64,000 nucleotides of DNA from Marinobacter sp. ANT_B65. GTDB lineage: Bacteria > Pseudomonadota > Gammaproteobacteria > Pseudomonadales > Oleiphilaceae. Under the pieces are notes generated by a model. It searched no databases. It saw nothing but the letters and a program-made list of their open reading frames with translations, and had not been told where the DNA came from. Both the position numbers and the translations under genes were made by a program. The stretch covers positions 1,300,895 through 1,364,894 of the forward strand of contig NZ_NXGV01000001.1 of the NCBI RefSeq assembly GCF_002407605.1. The letters run 5' to 3'. Each line of letters opens with the position of its first letter. The stretch's first letter is position 1. Below are positions 55,163 to 64,000 of the stretch, one piece after another.

Positions 55163-55642
55163 TCAGCTCGTTTGCCCGAGCTCTTTGACGGCTGCGAGCA
55201 CTTCATCCACGTGCCCCGGCACTTTCACTCCGCGCCATTCTTTGCGTAGCACGCCTTCCTGATCAATCAGGAACGTGCTGCGATCAATGCCCATGTACTC
55301 TTTGCCGTATAGCTTTTTGAGCTTGATAACGTCGAACAACTTGCACAGGGTTTCATCTTTATCTGAAATAAGATGAAACGGGAATTCGAACTTCGCCCGA
55401 AAATTCTCGTGGGCCTTCAGTCCGTCGCGTGAAACTCCAAAAATCTCTGTGTCCAGTTCCGCGAAGGCTTTCATCTGGTCCCGGAAGTCTTGTCCTTCCG
55501 TTGTGCAGCCCGGAGTATTGTCTTTCGGGTAGAAATAAATCACGACATTCTCGCCGCGCAAATCTGCAAGCCGAATGGTCTGGTCGCCCGTGGCAGGGGC
55601 TTCAAAATCCGGTACCGGCTTGTTTAGTTCAACAGATGACAT
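55163..55642 (-). CDS. bcp: Bcp-type thioredoxin-dependent peroxiredoxin
   Basis: 159 aa. Peroxidatic Cys in FYPKDNTPGCTTEGQDFRD with the resolving Cys five residues before 'E' absent/present variation typical of Bcp; C-terminus TFLIDQEGVLRKEWRGVKVPGHVDEVL. Reduces peroxides in the cytoplasm. Divergent from dapA, a common neighbour pair. Confidence 0.95.
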   Translation of the reverse strand: MSSVELNKPVPDFEAPATGDQTIRLADLRGENVVIYFYPKDNTPGCTTEGQDFRDQMKAFAELDTEIFGVSRDGLKAHENFRAKFEFPFHLISDKDETLCKLFDVIKLKKLYGKEYMGIDRSTFLIDQEGVLRKEWRGVKVPGHVDEVLAAVKELGQTS

Positions 55643-55716
55643 GACTTCTCCTTTAATTCCCTTGTGTCAGTACGTGCCCAACATTACCATAACCGTTTTA
55701 TTCGGACGGAGCATTT

Positions 55717-56595
55717 ATGATTACGGGGAGCCTTGTCGCACTGGTCACGCCCATGCATCCAAACGGTGATATTCACTGGGAGGATCTGGATAAGTTGGTG
55801 GACTTTCACCTAGAGAACGGTACTGACGGTATCGTTGCTGTAGGTACCACCGGTGAATCTGCAACGCTTGATCAGAAAGAGCATTGCCGGGCAATTGGCC
55901 ACATCATCAAACGTGTGAACGGACGGATTCCGGTTATTGCGGGTACCGGAGGTAATAGCACACGGGAAGCTATCGAACTGACAACTGAAGCCTGCAAGCT
56001 CGGCGCGGATGCCTGCCTGCTGGTTGTGCCGTATTACAACAAGCCGACCCAGGAAGGCCTTTACCAGCACTTCAGGACTATCGCAGAGGCTGTTCCGGGC
56101 ATTAGCCAGATGCTCTATAACGTACCTGGCCGTACATCCTGCGATATGCTTAATGAGACCGTTCTCCGGCTTGCCGATATCCCGAATATTGTGGCCATTA
56201 AGGACGCTACCGGGAATATCCCACGGGGAATCGAGCTGATTGAAGCCCTTGATGGGCGTCTGGCGGTCTACTCCGGTGATGATGCCACTGCGGCAGAGCT
56301 GATTCTTGCTGGTGGTCAGGGGAACGTTTCAGTTACCGCGAACGTTGCACCTAAAGCCATGTCCGAGCTGTGCGCAGCTGCCATTGCCGGCAATCGGGAA
56401 GAAACAGAGCGTCTGAACGAGCTGCTGATGCCTTTGAACCGTAAATTATTCCTGGAAGCGAATCCGATCCCGGTGAAGTGGGCTCTTTATCGCATGGGCA
56501 TGATTGGTGAAGGTATCCGGTTGCCGCTGACTCCGTTCAGCGAAAAGTTTCATGCCGAGCTTGAAGAAGCGATGAAAGCTTCGGGTGTGCTCTGA
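55717..56595 (+). CDS. dapA: 4-hydroxy-tetrahydrodipicolinate synthase
   Basis: 292 aa. MITGSLVALVTPMHPNGDIHWEDL, GTTGESATL, catalytic Tyr in YNVPGRTSCDML and Schiff-base Lys in IVAIKDATGN (~161). First committed step of lysine/DAP synthesis. Followed by bamC as in many gammaproteobacteria (dapA-bamC-purC). Confidence 0.97.
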   Translation: MITGSLVALVTPMHPNGDIHWEDLDKLVDFHLENGTDGIVAVGTTGESATLDQKEHCRAIGHIIKRVNGRIPVIAGTGGNSTREAIELTTEACKLGADACLLVVPYYNKPTQEGLYQHFRTIAEAVPGISQMLYNVPGRTSCDMLNETVLRLADIPNIVAIKDATGNIPRGIELIEALDGRLAVYSGDDATAAELILAGGQGNVSVTANVAPKAMSELCAAAIAGNREETERLNELLMPLNRKLFLEANPIPVKWALYRMGMIGEGIRLPLTPFSEKFHAELEEAMKASGVL

Positions 56596-56642
56596 GCTTG
56601 CCTCTAACCATCCAGAAACAGTCCCACACAGAGAGTAGGCCG

Positions 56643-57785
56643 ATGCCGGTTCTATCAGGAATTCGTAAATTTGACGCATTCCGACCCATAGCAGTTGCAT
56701 CCGGGCTATTGCTGGCCGTCGCGACGTCTGGTTGTAGTCTGGTGGAAGATCGTTCTGAACGTTATGTAAATGCAGAGGAAGGTGATGCACTGGTTCTGCC
56801 GGAAACGGCGGAACCTTCCAGGTTTACCGAGATCATGCCCATTCGAAGAATAGATGCGGCAGACGCGGGCAAGATGTATTCGTCAGATATCCCCCGGCCC
56901 CCGGATATGACCTCGGAAATTCTCGAGGAAAATTACGTAGTAGAAGAGCTGGATGGCAGGGCCTGGCTTTTGGTAAACGACGTACCAGGCCGTATCTGGC
57001 CGGCGGTTACCGCATATATGAATGAGCAGGGCCTGGGTGTCGCCTATGACAACCCGCAACTGGGTTTGCTGCAAAGTGAAGTCGCAAACTTCAGCATGCG
57101 TGCCCGTGAGCTCCTGGATCTGTCGAGTGAGCCGGCTGAATTAAACAGTTCAGAAGTCAGGGCTGTGTTGCAGGCCCGGATAGCACCTGGTGTGCGTCGA
57201 AAGACTACCGAAATTCAGGTGCGCAAACTCACCTCCGATGATGGTGCCCCAGAGGGCAGCTCTGACCAGGGTAGTGTCTGGCCCGAGGGGTTAATTCCCT
57301 GGAGTGGTACTGCTGATCCTTCAACAGAAGCGTTGGAGTTGCAGAAACGTCTGCTTGCGAACCTTGGGGAATTCCTGAAAGCACGTGAAGAAAGTAAATC
57401 ATTTTCCCGGGCAGCATCGGGGATGGAGGCCAAGCCTCTGGTGAAGCTTGTATCTGAAAATGAGACCGCGAAAGCTATATACATGGATCTGGACTACGGC
57501 CGTTCCTGGGCTGAGGTTAACCGTGCACTTGTGGAGTCGGATATTGCCGTGGTTGATCTTAACCGTAGTGAAGGCTGGTTCTTTGTCGATTTCCGCACTG
57601 CTGACGAACGTGATCCTGGCTGGTTCAGCTGGTTCAGTGACAAAGAGAAGCCTCGTCACACTCATACGGTCAGTCTTGTCGAGCAGGGTAGTCAGGTGCA
57701 CGTAACTGTAGAAACAGCTGATAATTACAGCGGTGACCGTGGTCCTGAAGATCTGCTGACACAACTATTCGATTACCTATACTGA
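56643..57785 (+). CDS. bamC: BamC outer-membrane assembly lipoprotein
   Basis: 380 aa from ATG 56643; an upstream TTG at 56598 is less likely. Signal with lipobox ATSGC (~24), then an NlpB/BamC region ([33 protein letters not shown]) and two helix-grip domains. A component of the BAM complex that folds outer-membrane barrels. The dapA-bamC-purC order supports the call. Confidence 0.9.
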   Translation: MPVLSGIRKFDAFRPIAVASGLLLAVATSGCSLVEDRSERYVNAEEGDALVLPETAEPSRFTEIMPIRRIDAADAGKMYSSDIPRPPDMTSEILEENYVVEELDGRAWLLVNDVPGRIWPAVTAYMNEQGLGVAYDNPQLGLLQSEVANFSMRARELLDLSSEPAELNSSEVRAVLQARIAPGVRRKTTEIQVRKLTSDDGAPEGSSDQGSVWPEGLIPWSGTADPSTEALELQKRLLANLGEFLKAREESKSFSRAASGMEAKPLVKLVSENETAKAIYMDLDYGRSWAEVNRALVESDIAVVDLNRSEGWFFVDFRTADERDPGWFSWFSDKEKPRHTHTVSLVEQGSQVHVTVETADNYSGDRGPEDLLTQLFDYLY

Positions 57786-57829
57786 TTCAGAAGGGGTGCC
57801 TGCGGTGCGGGCCTCCGTTTCGGAGACTT

Positions 57830-58546
57830 ATGATGGAAAAACGCGAAGAACTCTACGCAGGCAAAGCCAAATCCGTATTCAGCACTGACGATCCGGAACG
57901 CTTTGTCCTGGTCTTCCGGGACGATACCTCGGCGTTTGATGGTGAGAAGAAGGAACAGCTTAACCGTAAGGGCATGGTGAATAACCGTTTTAACGCGTTC
58001 ATCATGGAGAAGCTGGAAGCTGCTGGCGTACCTACACACCATGAAGGCCTGCTGTCAGCTAACGAATCGCTGGTGAAAAAGCTGGATATGATTCCGGTGG
58101 AATGCGTGGTTCGAAATGTTTCTGCAGGTAGTCTTTGTCGTCGCCTGGGTGTGGAAGAAGGTCTGGAGCTTAACCCTCCTACCTATGAGCTGTTCCTCAA
58201 AAATGACGCCATGCATGACCCCATGGTAAACGAGTCTCTGGCTGTCAGCTTTAACTGGGCAAATGAAGCCGAGCTGGCCCGCATGAAGGAACTCACATAC
58301 AAAGTAAATGACGTATTGAAAACCCTGTTTGATGATGCCGGCATGCTGTTGGTGGATTACAAACTGGAGTTTGGCCGCAGTGGTGCGGAGATTGTTCTTG
58401 GCGATGAGTTCAGCCCGGATGGATGCCGTATATGGGACAAGGAAACCCGCAAAAAGATGGACAAGGATCGCTTCCGCCAGGGGCTGGGCAACGTTATCGA
58501 AACGTATGAAGAAGTGGGAAGCCGTCTTGGTATCCACTTCGACTGA
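57830..58546 (+). CDS. purC: SAICAR synthetase
   Basis: 238 aa. [54 protein letters not shown] and [20 protein letters not shown] are PurC signatures. It joins CAIR and Asp in purine synthesis. CGGAG lies before ATG 57830. Confidence 0.97.
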   Translation: MMEKREELYAGKAKSVFSTDDPERFVLVFRDDTSAFDGEKKEQLNRKGMVNNRFNAFIMEKLEAAGVPTHHEGLLSANESLVKKLDMIPVECVVRNVSAGSLCRRLGVEEGLELNPPTYELFLKNDAMHDPMVNESLAVSFNWANEAELARMKELTYKVNDVLKTLFDDAGMLLVDYKLEFGRSGAEIVLGDEFSPDGCRIWDKETRKKMDKDRFRQGLGNVIETYEEVGSRLGIHFD

Positions 58547-58591
58547 TGGTATACGACAGATTCAATCAGATTAAAACGACACAGGTGCACT

Positions 58592-59314
58592 ATGCGTAGA
58601 TTTACCCTTGCGGTAGGGAGTTCTCTTATTCTGGCGGCCCCTCTGGTGCAAGCCGATGTCATTGGTCTGGGCGCCAGCGTAAACTACTGGGACTCAGATT
58701 TGTCCGGAGATGTGACATCTGGTAGTAGCTCTGTTGATGTGAATGACGAGTTACGGCTGGAGGACGATGGCAACGCTAACGCCAGTATTTATATTGAACA
58801 CCCGGTGCCCCTGTTGCCCAATGTGCGTTTGGCTTACACCCAGGTCCAGCAAAGTGGCAGCGGTACACTAAGCGGATCATACGACGGAGTAAGTTCGGGT
58901 AATGTCCGCTCAGACCTGGATCTGGAACAGCTGGATTTAACGCTTTACTACGAAGTGCTTGATAACTGGGTAAATCTGGACCTGGGCCTGACAGTGCGTG
59001 ATTTTTCAGGCGAACTGCGGGTGCATAACGCGGTCCAGTCAAGCCTTACGGAAGCCGATGCTGTGATCCCTATGGGTTATGTCGAAGCCCGTTTTGACTT
59101 GCCTTTGACTGGTGCCGCTATTGGCGCTCAGGGCAATTTCATCAGTTTCGACGGCGACTCCATGCGTGACTTCAACGTGTATGGCCAGTACAGCATTTCG
59201 TTGCTTCAGTTGCGTGCAGGATACCGTCAGATTGCAGTTGATTATAAAGACGGCAGCGACGTTTTTGATGTGGAAATCGACGGCCCGTTCATCAGTGCGG
59301 GTGTGACTTTCTGA
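58592..59314 (+). CDS. TIGR04219-type outer-membrane beta-barrel protein
   Basis: 240 aa. Signal peptide ending PLVQA, mature start [20 protein letters not shown], then alternating polar/hydrophobic strands and a C-terminal Phe (FISAGVTF), the signal for outer-membrane insertion. This corresponds to the TIGR04219 family of outer-membrane beta-barrel proteins, whose function is unknown. Confidence 0.85.
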   Translation: MRRFTLAVGSSLILAAPLVQADVIGLGASVNYWDSDLSGDVTSGSSSVDVNDELRLEDDGNANASIYIEHPVPLLPNVRLAYTQVQQSGSGTLSGSYDGVSSGNVRSDLDLEQLDLTLYYEVLDNWVNLDLGLTVRDFSGELRVHNAVQSSLTEADAVIPMGYVEARFDLPLTGAAIGAQGNFISFDGDSMRDFNVYGQYSISLLQLRAGYRQIAVDYKDGSDVFDVEIDGPFISAGVTF

Positions 59315-59339
59315 AGCAGGTAACAGGGGAGTAAGAGAC

Positions 59340-60347
59340 TTGAAGATTCTGGTAACGGGCACTGCCGGGTTTATCGGTGCGCAACTGGCGCATCGATTGC
59401 TTGAGCGGGGAGACGAGGTCATCGGCGTTGACAACGTTAACGACTATTACGATGTCAGTCTCAAGGAAGCCCGGCTGGCGCGTCTGACCAGTCACTCTGG
59501 TTTTACCGAAGTACGCCAGGACATCGCCGACCGGCCGGTTATGGCAGACATCTTCTCAAAGTATCGCCCTGAACGTGTCGTACACCTTGCCGCGCAGGCA
59601 GGTGTACGGTATTCCCTGGAAAACCCTGACGCATACGTAGACGCCAACCTTGTTGGCTTTATGAATATTCTGGAGGGGTGCCGTCATAACGATGTAAAGC
59701 ACCTGGTTTATGCCTCCAGCAGTTCTGTATACGGCGCCAATGAAGCCATGCCATTTTCCGTTCACGACAATGTGGACCACCCTCTGAGCCTGTATGCAGC
59801 CTCGAAGAAAGCCAATGAACTGATGGCCCATACATACAGTCATTTATATGCTTTGCCTACAACCGGACTTAGGTTTTTTACGGTATATGGCCCCTGGGGT
59901 CGCCCGGATATGGCGTTGTTTATCTTTACCAAAAAGATTCTTGCTGGTGAGCCAATTGATGTTTTCAATCATGGTAGCCACAAGCGTGACTTCACTTATA
60001 TAGACGATATTGTAGAAGGCGTGGTACGCACATTGGATCAGGTAGCTGAGCCAAACAATGACTGGAGTGGTGCGGCGCCAGATCCGGGGACCAGCAAGGC
60101 CCCATACCGCATTTACAATATTGGAAGTAACAACCCGGTGGAGCTGTCCCGTTTTATTGAAATTATTGAAAAACAGACAGGGAAAAAAGCCCGTAAAAAC
60201 CTGTTGCCAATGCAACCAGGTGACGTGCCCGCCACTTACGCAAACATCGATGACCTCATCAGCGACGTTGGTTACAAGCCCGAAACTCCGGTGGAGGAGG
60301 GTATAGCCAACTTTGTCGATTGGTTCCGCGAGTTTTATAAGGTCTGA
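59340..60347 (+). CDS. UDP-glucuronate 4-epimerase-like NAD-dependent epimerase
   Basis: 335 aa, TTG start with a purine-rich AGGGGAG upstream. N-terminal [21 protein letters not shown], catalytic SSSSVYG and YAASKKANE, and the subgroup marker [15 protein letters not shown] typical of UDP-glucuronate/UDP-galacturonate epimerases (Cap1J/LspL type). With Ugd (22164) it would yield UDP-galacturonate for capsule or LPS. Confidence 0.92.
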   Translation: MKILVTGTAGFIGAQLAHRLLERGDEVIGVDNVNDYYDVSLKEARLARLTSHSGFTEVRQDIADRPVMADIFSKYRPERVVHLAAQAGVRYSLENPDAYVDANLVGFMNILEGCRHNDVKHLVYASSSSVYGANEAMPFSVHDNVDHPLSLYAASKKANELMAHTYSHLYALPTTGLRFFTVYGPWGRPDMALFIFTKKILAGEPIDVFNHGSHKRDFTYIDDIVEGVVRTLDQVAEPNNDWSGAAPDPGTSKAPYRIYNIGSNNPVELSRFIEIIEKQTGKKARKNLLPMQPGDVPATYANIDDLISDVGYKPETPVEEGIANFVDWFREFYKV

Positions 60348-60364
60348 TTTTATCTGGATAATTC

Positions 60365-60389
60365 GGGGCACTACCCTTTCAGGTGCCCC
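60365..60389 (+). terminator. Possible terminator after the epimerase gene
   Basis: GGGGCAC / GTGCCCC arms around an 11-base loop, with a CCCCCTTTTTT tract about 17 bases further on. Moderate strength. The remaining 60390-60612 holds no gene and should contain the promoter of the PepSY cluster. Confidence 0.5.
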
Positions 60390-60612
60390 TGTAGCTCACC
60401 CCCTTTTTTCTCTTCCCCCTCCTTCGAGTAAAAATCTTCGCGCCACTGCGACTTAAAAGTGATAACCATTCGCGCTTGCCTCCGTAAATTATATGTAAAT
60501 GGGAATTGTAAGCGTTCAGTAAATGACATAATCTCACGCTTGATTTCTATCAGGATGCCTCGCTTGGAAGCTCAGCGGCACTCCGTAATCAGTCCGGGAG
60601 CGTCGACGATAT

Positions 60613-61269
60613 ATGACAGATACAGTGAGCAGCCGAGTTTCGGGTAACCATGATCGTGCCGGACAGAGCCGCAGCCGGTGGCTGAAGCTCTGTTTACGCT
60701 GGCACTGGATAAGTTCAGCGGTGGCTCTGTTTGGAATGCTGTTATTTGCCATTACCGGCATCACCCTGAATCATGCCGGACAGATAGGCGCGGCGCCCCA
60801 GGTTGTGGTTATCGAGGACACCTTGTCCGAAGAGTTAGTACAGCACCTCAGTGCTTCACAGAGCAGGGCGAACGGGAGGGTTCCAGCTGAGCTGGCCGGC
60901 TGGCTTGCTTCGGAACACCATGTCTCGCTGACAGGTGGCGTGGCGGAGTGGTCAGATTATGAGCTTTATATATCGCAGCCCCGGCCAGGGGGTGATGCAT
61001 GGTTGAGCGTAGATCTGGAAACCGCAGAGGTTGTTTACGAATCCACCGATAGAGGCTGGATCGCCTGGCTGAATGATTTGCACAAAGGCCGGAACACTGG
61101 TGATGCGTGGGTCTGGTTCATTGATATTTTTGCTTTGGTTTGTGTGGTTTTCTGCGTTACCGGGTTCGGTGTTCTGTGGATTCACTCCCGGGAGAGACCA
61201 GCGATATGGCCGGTTGTGGGCGCAGGGATACTGATTCCGGTTCTGCTCGTCGCACTGTTTGTTCACTAA
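60613..61269 (+). CDS. PepSY-associated membrane protein (iron-reduction cluster)
   Basis: 218 aa. TM1 (WISSAVALFGMLLFAITGITLNHAG), a periplasmic PepSY-type region (~60-150), TM2 (WVWFIDIFALVCVVFCVTGFGVLWI) and TM3 (VVGAGILIPVLLVALFV). Resembles short PepSY-TM proteins linked to siderophore-iron reduction, with histidines (LNHAG; DLHKG) suited to heme. First gene of a four-gene run. Confidence 0.8.
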   Translation: MTDTVSSRVSGNHDRAGQSRSRWLKLCLRWHWISSAVALFGMLLFAITGITLNHAGQIGAAPQVVVIEDTLSEELVQHLSASQSRANGRVPAELAGWLASEHHVSLTGGVAEWSDYELYISQPRPGGDAWLSVDLETAEVVYESTDRGWIAWLNDLHKGRNTGDAWVWFIDIFALVCVVFCVTGFGVLWIHSRERPAIWPVVGAGILIPVLLVALFVH

Positions 61270-61278
61270 GGAGAGTTT

Positions 61279-61797
61279 ATGAGGTTACCCGGCAAAATCA
61301 CCTTGCTGGCCCTGTTGCTGGGATCAGCATACGCAGGGGCAGAAGAGTTGGCGTTAGAGGTTGAGATTCCGGCCCTGAACGTGGCGGAATACCACCGCCC
61401 TTACGTTGCAATCTGGGTTGAAGATAGCAAAGGGCGCCATCAGCAGAACCTTTCACTCTGGTATGACCACGACATGCGTGATGACGAGGGTCAGAAATGG
61501 CTGAAGGACCTCCGGCTCTGGTGGCGAAGAAGTGGCCGGCAGCTGGAATTTCCGGTTGACGGGTTCAGTGCCGCAACCCGCCCGGTTGGTACCCATGAGT
61601 TGGTCTTCGATAGTAATTCATCAGTTATCAGAGATCTGCCTGCGGGTGACTACCGGTTGGTGGTTGAAGCCGCGAGAGAAGTTGGAGGCAGGGAACTGTT
61701 GAGATTGCCGTTCCAGTGGCCGCCGGAAAAAAGACAGGAAATTGTGCAGCAGGGCAGTAATGAGCTTGGCCGCATACAACTTGTAGTCAAACCCTGA
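61279..61797 (+). CDS. DUF2271 periplasmic protein
   Basis: 172 aa. Signal peptide ending GSAYAGA, then the DUF2271 pattern: ALNVAEYHRPYVAIWVEDSKG, LWYDHDMRDDEGQKWLKDLRLWWRRSG, LPAGDYRLVVEAAREVGGREL. Always found with PepSY and DUF4198 partners in iron-related clusters; biochemical role unknown. Starts 9 bp after the PepSY gene. Confidence 0.88.
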   Translation: MRLPGKITLLALLLGSAYAGAEELALEVEIPALNVAEYHRPYVAIWVEDSKGRHQQNLSLWYDHDMRDDEGQKWLKDLRLWWRRSGRQLEFPVDGFSAATRPVGTHELVFDSNSSVIRDLPAGDYRLVVEAAREVGGRELLRLPFQWPPEKRQEIVQQGSNELGRIQLVVKP

Positions 61798-61823
61798 ACA
61801 CCCTGAATATAGGTTTATTTAAT

Positions 61824-62627
61824 ATGAAAAAGTTTATCGCAGTAGCATTGCTGACAGTCGGCCTGGGAACGGTTTCCCAGGCTCATGCGCACAGAGCCTG
61901 GATGTTGCCCTCAGCAACTGTTCTTGCCGGGGATACTGCCTGGGTCACTATGGATGGAGCCGTTTCAAACAGCCTCTTCTATTTTGAACACCACCCTTTA
62001 AACCTGGACCAGTTGGACATTACCGGTCCCCAGGGGGAGTCGGTGAAGGCATTAAACAAGGCTTCCGGGAAATATCGCTCAGTATTTGACGCAGAGCTCA
62101 CGAATGATGGGACCTATACGTTCGAAATCAGACACTCCGGCCTTGTCGGTATGTATAAACTGAATGACAAGCCGGTCAGGTGGCGTGGCAGTGTAGATGA
62201 AGTTAAGGACATCCCCGAAAATGCCAAAGGTCTGCGCCTGTTCGAGGTAGATAATCTCATGCAGGTGTTTGTCACCAAGGGCGCGCCGACATCCGAAACC
62301 TTTAAGGTGCAAGGTGTTGGGCTGGAGATGGTTCCCGTTACCCATCCTAACGACCTGTTTGCGGGTGAAACCTCAGAGTTCCGCTTCCTTGTGGATGGCA
62401 AGCCTGCTACAGACCTGGACGTTGTCCTGATTCGGGAAGGTATCCGATACCGGGATCAGGTTGATGAAATACAGCTCAAGACTGATGCCCAAGGCAGCAT
62501 TTTTGTTGAATGGGACGATCCCGGAATGTATTGGCTGGAGACCGAGCTGGAGCAGAAAGGTAAGCGTCTCGACAATGCCAAAAGACGGATGAGTTACAGC
62601 GCCACACTTGAGGTGTTGCCGCTTTGA
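61824..62627 (+). CDS. DUF4198 periplasmic protein
   Basis: 267 aa. Signal peptide ending SQAHA, then HRAWMLPSATVLAGDTAWVTMDGAVSNSLFYFEH, typical of DUF4198/NikM-like secreted proteins; His residues near the mature N-terminus could bind metal. The C-terminal part is a beta-sandwich. It overlaps the flavodoxin gene by 4 bp. Confidence 0.88.
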   Translation: MKKFIAVALLTVGLGTVSQAHAHRAWMLPSATVLAGDTAWVTMDGAVSNSLFYFEHHPLNLDQLDITGPQGESVKALNKASGKYRSVFDAELTNDGTYTFEIRHSGLVGMYKLNDKPVRWRGSVDEVKDIPENAKGLRLFEVDNLMQVFVTKGAPTSETFKVQGVGLEMVPVTHPNDLFAGETSEFRFLVDGKPATDLDVVLIREGIRYRDQVDEIQLKTDAQGSIFVEWDDPGMYWLETELEQKGKRLDNAKRRMSYSATLEVLPL

Positions 62628-63253
62628 ATTTGTGGGTGAAGCCGGCTGTCGCAGCTTTGTTTTGCGGAGTTCTCTGGGTGCTATTTCAGGAAGGACTTGC
62701 GGCGGAGCGAAAAAGCGTTGCCGCTGCTGCGATGACGGCTTACGCCCTGGTCCTGCTTCGATACCATAAAGCTTGCCTCGGGGAAGCTGAAGGTGAGAGC
62801 GGGGCAGGGGTGGACTACCTGGTTGCCTACGCTACCGAAACCGGAACGGCCCGGCAAATAGCCAGGCAGACCTGCAAAACCATTCGGGGAGAGGGGCTGC
62901 GCGCATCTCTTGTTGAGCTTAATCGCCTGGTTTCAAGCCCGGTGCCTGTTAAAGGCCTGCTGGTTATCGCCAGCACTACCGGCAATGGAGATGCACCGAG
63001 AACAGGTGACGGCTGGCAGAAGGAGGGCAGAGACTTTTTAAGGAATGTCGCCTCCTGCCCCTATGCGGTTCTGGCCCTGGGTGATCGTAGCTATAGCAAC
63101 TTCTGCGGTTTCGGTCTGGAGGTTGCCGCAGAGTTACAACAGGCAGGTGCGGTGCCTATGTTCGAACCTGTACTGGTTCATCAGGGCGACCCCGCGTCTG
63201 TCAGGTTCTGGTTCAGCCAGCTTTCCCAAAGCGTTGTTCAAGCCAGGCATTGA
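62624..63253 (+). CDS. Membrane-anchored flavodoxin-domain protein
   Basis: 209 aa, TTG start overlapping the previous stop. Two N-terminal hydrophobic segments (~1-20, ~36-48), then a flavodoxin domain: FMN loops ATETGTARQIA, STTGNGDAP and LGDRSYSNFCGFG. The FAD/NADPH half of CysJ-type reductases is absent, so a partner reductase is needed. It probably passes electrons to the PepSY protein for ferric-siderophore reduction. Its end overlaps the convergent glutaredoxin-like gene by 41 bp. Confidence 0.88.
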   Translation: MNLWVKPAVAALFCGVLWVLFQEGLAAERKSVAAAAMTAYALVLLRYHKACLGEAEGESGAGVDYLVAYATETGTARQIARQTCKTIRGEGLRASLVELNRLVSSPVPVKGLLVIASTTGNGDAPRTGDGWQKEGRDFLRNVASCPYAVLALGDRSYSNFCGFGLEVAAELQQAGAVPMFEPVLVHQGDPASVRFWFSQLSQSVVQARH

Positions 63254-63608
63254 TATCACTGGATTCGTACAGCCACTGCTCACTGCCGTCAGTATTCTTG
63301 ATTCGAAGGCAAGGTACTTTTACGTTACCTCCTCCCTGTTCCAGTTCAGCCCGGTAGGTTTCGTTGTGCTGGGCGTCCCGTTTTTCAATCTTCAGGTTAA
63401 GCCTTGCTATCTGTTTTCGTACCTTGACGCAGAATGGGCAGGTTTTAAACTGGTACAGCGCCAATTGCTGGCAGGCTGCGTCTACTTCCTGCTGGTCTGC
63501 GGCACTGCGCTCCAAAGGCTTACCGTTGCCAAGCTTTTCGCTCAACAGCACAAAGGGTGTCAGAATAAGACGTAATGTCCGGAAAAAATAACGGATAACC
63601 ATTCGCAT
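63213..63608 (-). CDS. Glutaredoxin/GST-N-like thioredoxin-fold protein
   Basis: 131 aa if started at MRMVIRYFFRTLRL (63608); a longer frame reaches 63686. A hydrophobic/basic N-terminus (possible membrane anchor, ~6-22) is followed by a glutaredoxin fold with CPFC in FKTCPFCVKVRKQIARLNLKIE, VPCLRI (cis-Pro) and WLYESSDINAWLEQRFG. It reduces disulfides with glutathione or is a GST-like domain. Confidence 0.85.
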   Translation of the reverse strand: MRMVIRYFFRTLRLILTPFVLLSEKLGNGKPLERSAADQQEVDAACQQLALYQFKTCPFCVKVRKQIARLNLKIEKRDAQHNETYRAELEQGGGNVKVPCLRIKNTDGSEQWLYESSDINAWLEQRFGKAG

Positions 63609-63717
63609 TGAATAAACCTTTAATTTGGTAGAAGAACTCCGGGGAGCAGTATAAAGCAAAACCGGTATCGTTCGGGTAATCTGCACGTTTGTGTAATCGT
63701 CTTATAAGGAACTGAAA

Positions 63718-64000
63718 ATGAATTCGATTTCCCTGTGGGATCTACCCACACGGTTATTTCATTGGTTGCTGGTAATCACCGTTACAGGTTCGTTGGTGTC
63801 GGTGAATCTTGGTGGTACCTGGATGCTGTGGCATGAGCGCTGTGGCCTCGCCGTTGTAGGTCTCATCAGCTTTCGGCTGGTTTGGGGTGTCATTGGCTCA
63901 ACCTACTCACGTTTTATACAGTTTATTCCAGGGCCTTCGGCCATAGCAGCCTACCTGAAAGGTGAGTGGCAGGGTTTAGGGCATAACCCTCTGGGAGCAT
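63718..64000 (+). CDS. Cytochrome b561-type protein (partial, cut by window end)
   Basis: ATG 63718 with AAGGAA upstream; 94 codons are visible. WDLPTRLFHWLLVITVTGSLVSV and WHERCGLAVVGLISFRLVWGVIGS are the first two helices of a b-type cytochrome of the cytochrome b561/Ni-Fe hydrogenase b-subunit class, with the first heme His in LFHW. A probable inner-membrane electron carrier; it may receive electrons from a cytochrome encoded beyond the window. Confidence 0.88.
   Translation, partial: MNSISLWDLPTRLFHWLLVITVTGSLVSVNLGGTWMLWHERCGLAVVGLISFRLVWGVIGSTYSRFIQFIPGPSAIAAYLKGEWQGLGHNPLGA

Noticed and set aside
60459..60530. Fur-box-like sequence (GATAACCATTCGC, AATGGGAATTG) before the PepSY cluster
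   Set aside because: It lacks the symmetric 7-1-7 or 19-bp Fur pattern, and GATAACCATTCGC also occurs at ~63594-63606 where it is the start of the glutaredoxin-like coding sequence. Iron control remains likely but is not shown.
1..64000. CRISPR array or prophage
   Set aside because: No regularly spaced repeats and no structural phage, integrase or cas-like proteins in the window.

Overview
The window looks like a chromosomal segment of a marine gammaproteobacterium, most likely Marinobacter or a close relative. This is inferred from gene order and protein character (aspS-ruvCAB-ybgC-tolQRAB-pal-cpoB, then nadA, a BepA-like protease, bcp, dapA, bamC, purC); no database search was possible. 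Core housekeeping blocks are broken up by accessory modules.

1-3.6 kb: the right end of a restriction-type module. It holds the tail of a DNA methyltransferase, an unrecognised 198-aa protein, a McrB-like AAA+ motor without an N-terminal DNA-recognition domain, and a McrC-like PD-(D/E)xK nuclease. A terminator and a fragment of a short-chain dehydrogenase follow. 3.8-6.5 kb: an AraC-type regulator, a DUF815 ATPase and a PrpA-type phosphatase, ending in a terminator almost identical to the first one.

6.5-13.3 kb: a rearranged region. A scar joins a copy of the promoter region of the 13.3-kb redox operon to a copy of the 3' end of that operon's flavoprotein gene. Then come a small membrane protein, a response regulator/histidine kinase pair, the first ~45 codons of a MacA-like adaptor, a complete macAB pair whose composition looks foreign, and a possible remnant of an outer-membrane-factor gene. 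13.3-19.2 kb: an apparent electron-transfer system: a membrane ferric-reductase-like flavoprotein, a 2x[4Fe-4S] ferredoxin, a Tat-exported FAD flavoprotein, a kinase/regulator pair and a small Cys-containing envelope protein.

19.3-34.6 kb: core and sugar-nucleotide genes (Zn alcohol dehydrogenase, tadA, galE, ugd, a HIT protein, a FabR-like repressor), then aspS, ruvC, ruvA, ruvB, ybgC and the Tol-Pal operon with cpoB. 34.7-34.9 kb: two identical tRNA-Lys(TTT) genes with a promoter and a terminator.

35.2-51.1 kb: an 18-gene ethanolamine-utilisation microcompartment operon in the order eutS-P-Q-T-D-M-M2-N-E-J-G-H-A-B-C-L, then pduS-like and pduT-like genes. Together these encode ethanolamine uptake (EutH), the B12-dependent lyase and its reactivase (EutBC, EutA), adenosylcobalamin supply (EutT, probably helped by the PduS-like reductase), conversion of acetaldehyde to ethanol or acetyl-CoA/acetyl-P (EutG, EutE, EutD, EutQ), and the protein shell (EutS, M, M2, N, L, PduT-like). 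The operon sits between tRNA-Lys and nadA, which are neighbours in enterobacteria. No EutR, EutVW or EutK is visible.

51.1-60.3 kb: nadA, a BepA-like protease, a TusA-like protein, a PerM-like permease, bcp, dapA, bamC, purC, an outer-membrane barrel protein and a nucleotide-sugar epimerase. 60.6-64.0 kb: a probable iron-reduction cluster (PepSY membrane protein, DUF2271, DUF4198, membrane-anchored flavodoxin), a convergent overlapping glutaredoxin-like gene, and the start of a cytochrome b561-type gene cut by the window edge.
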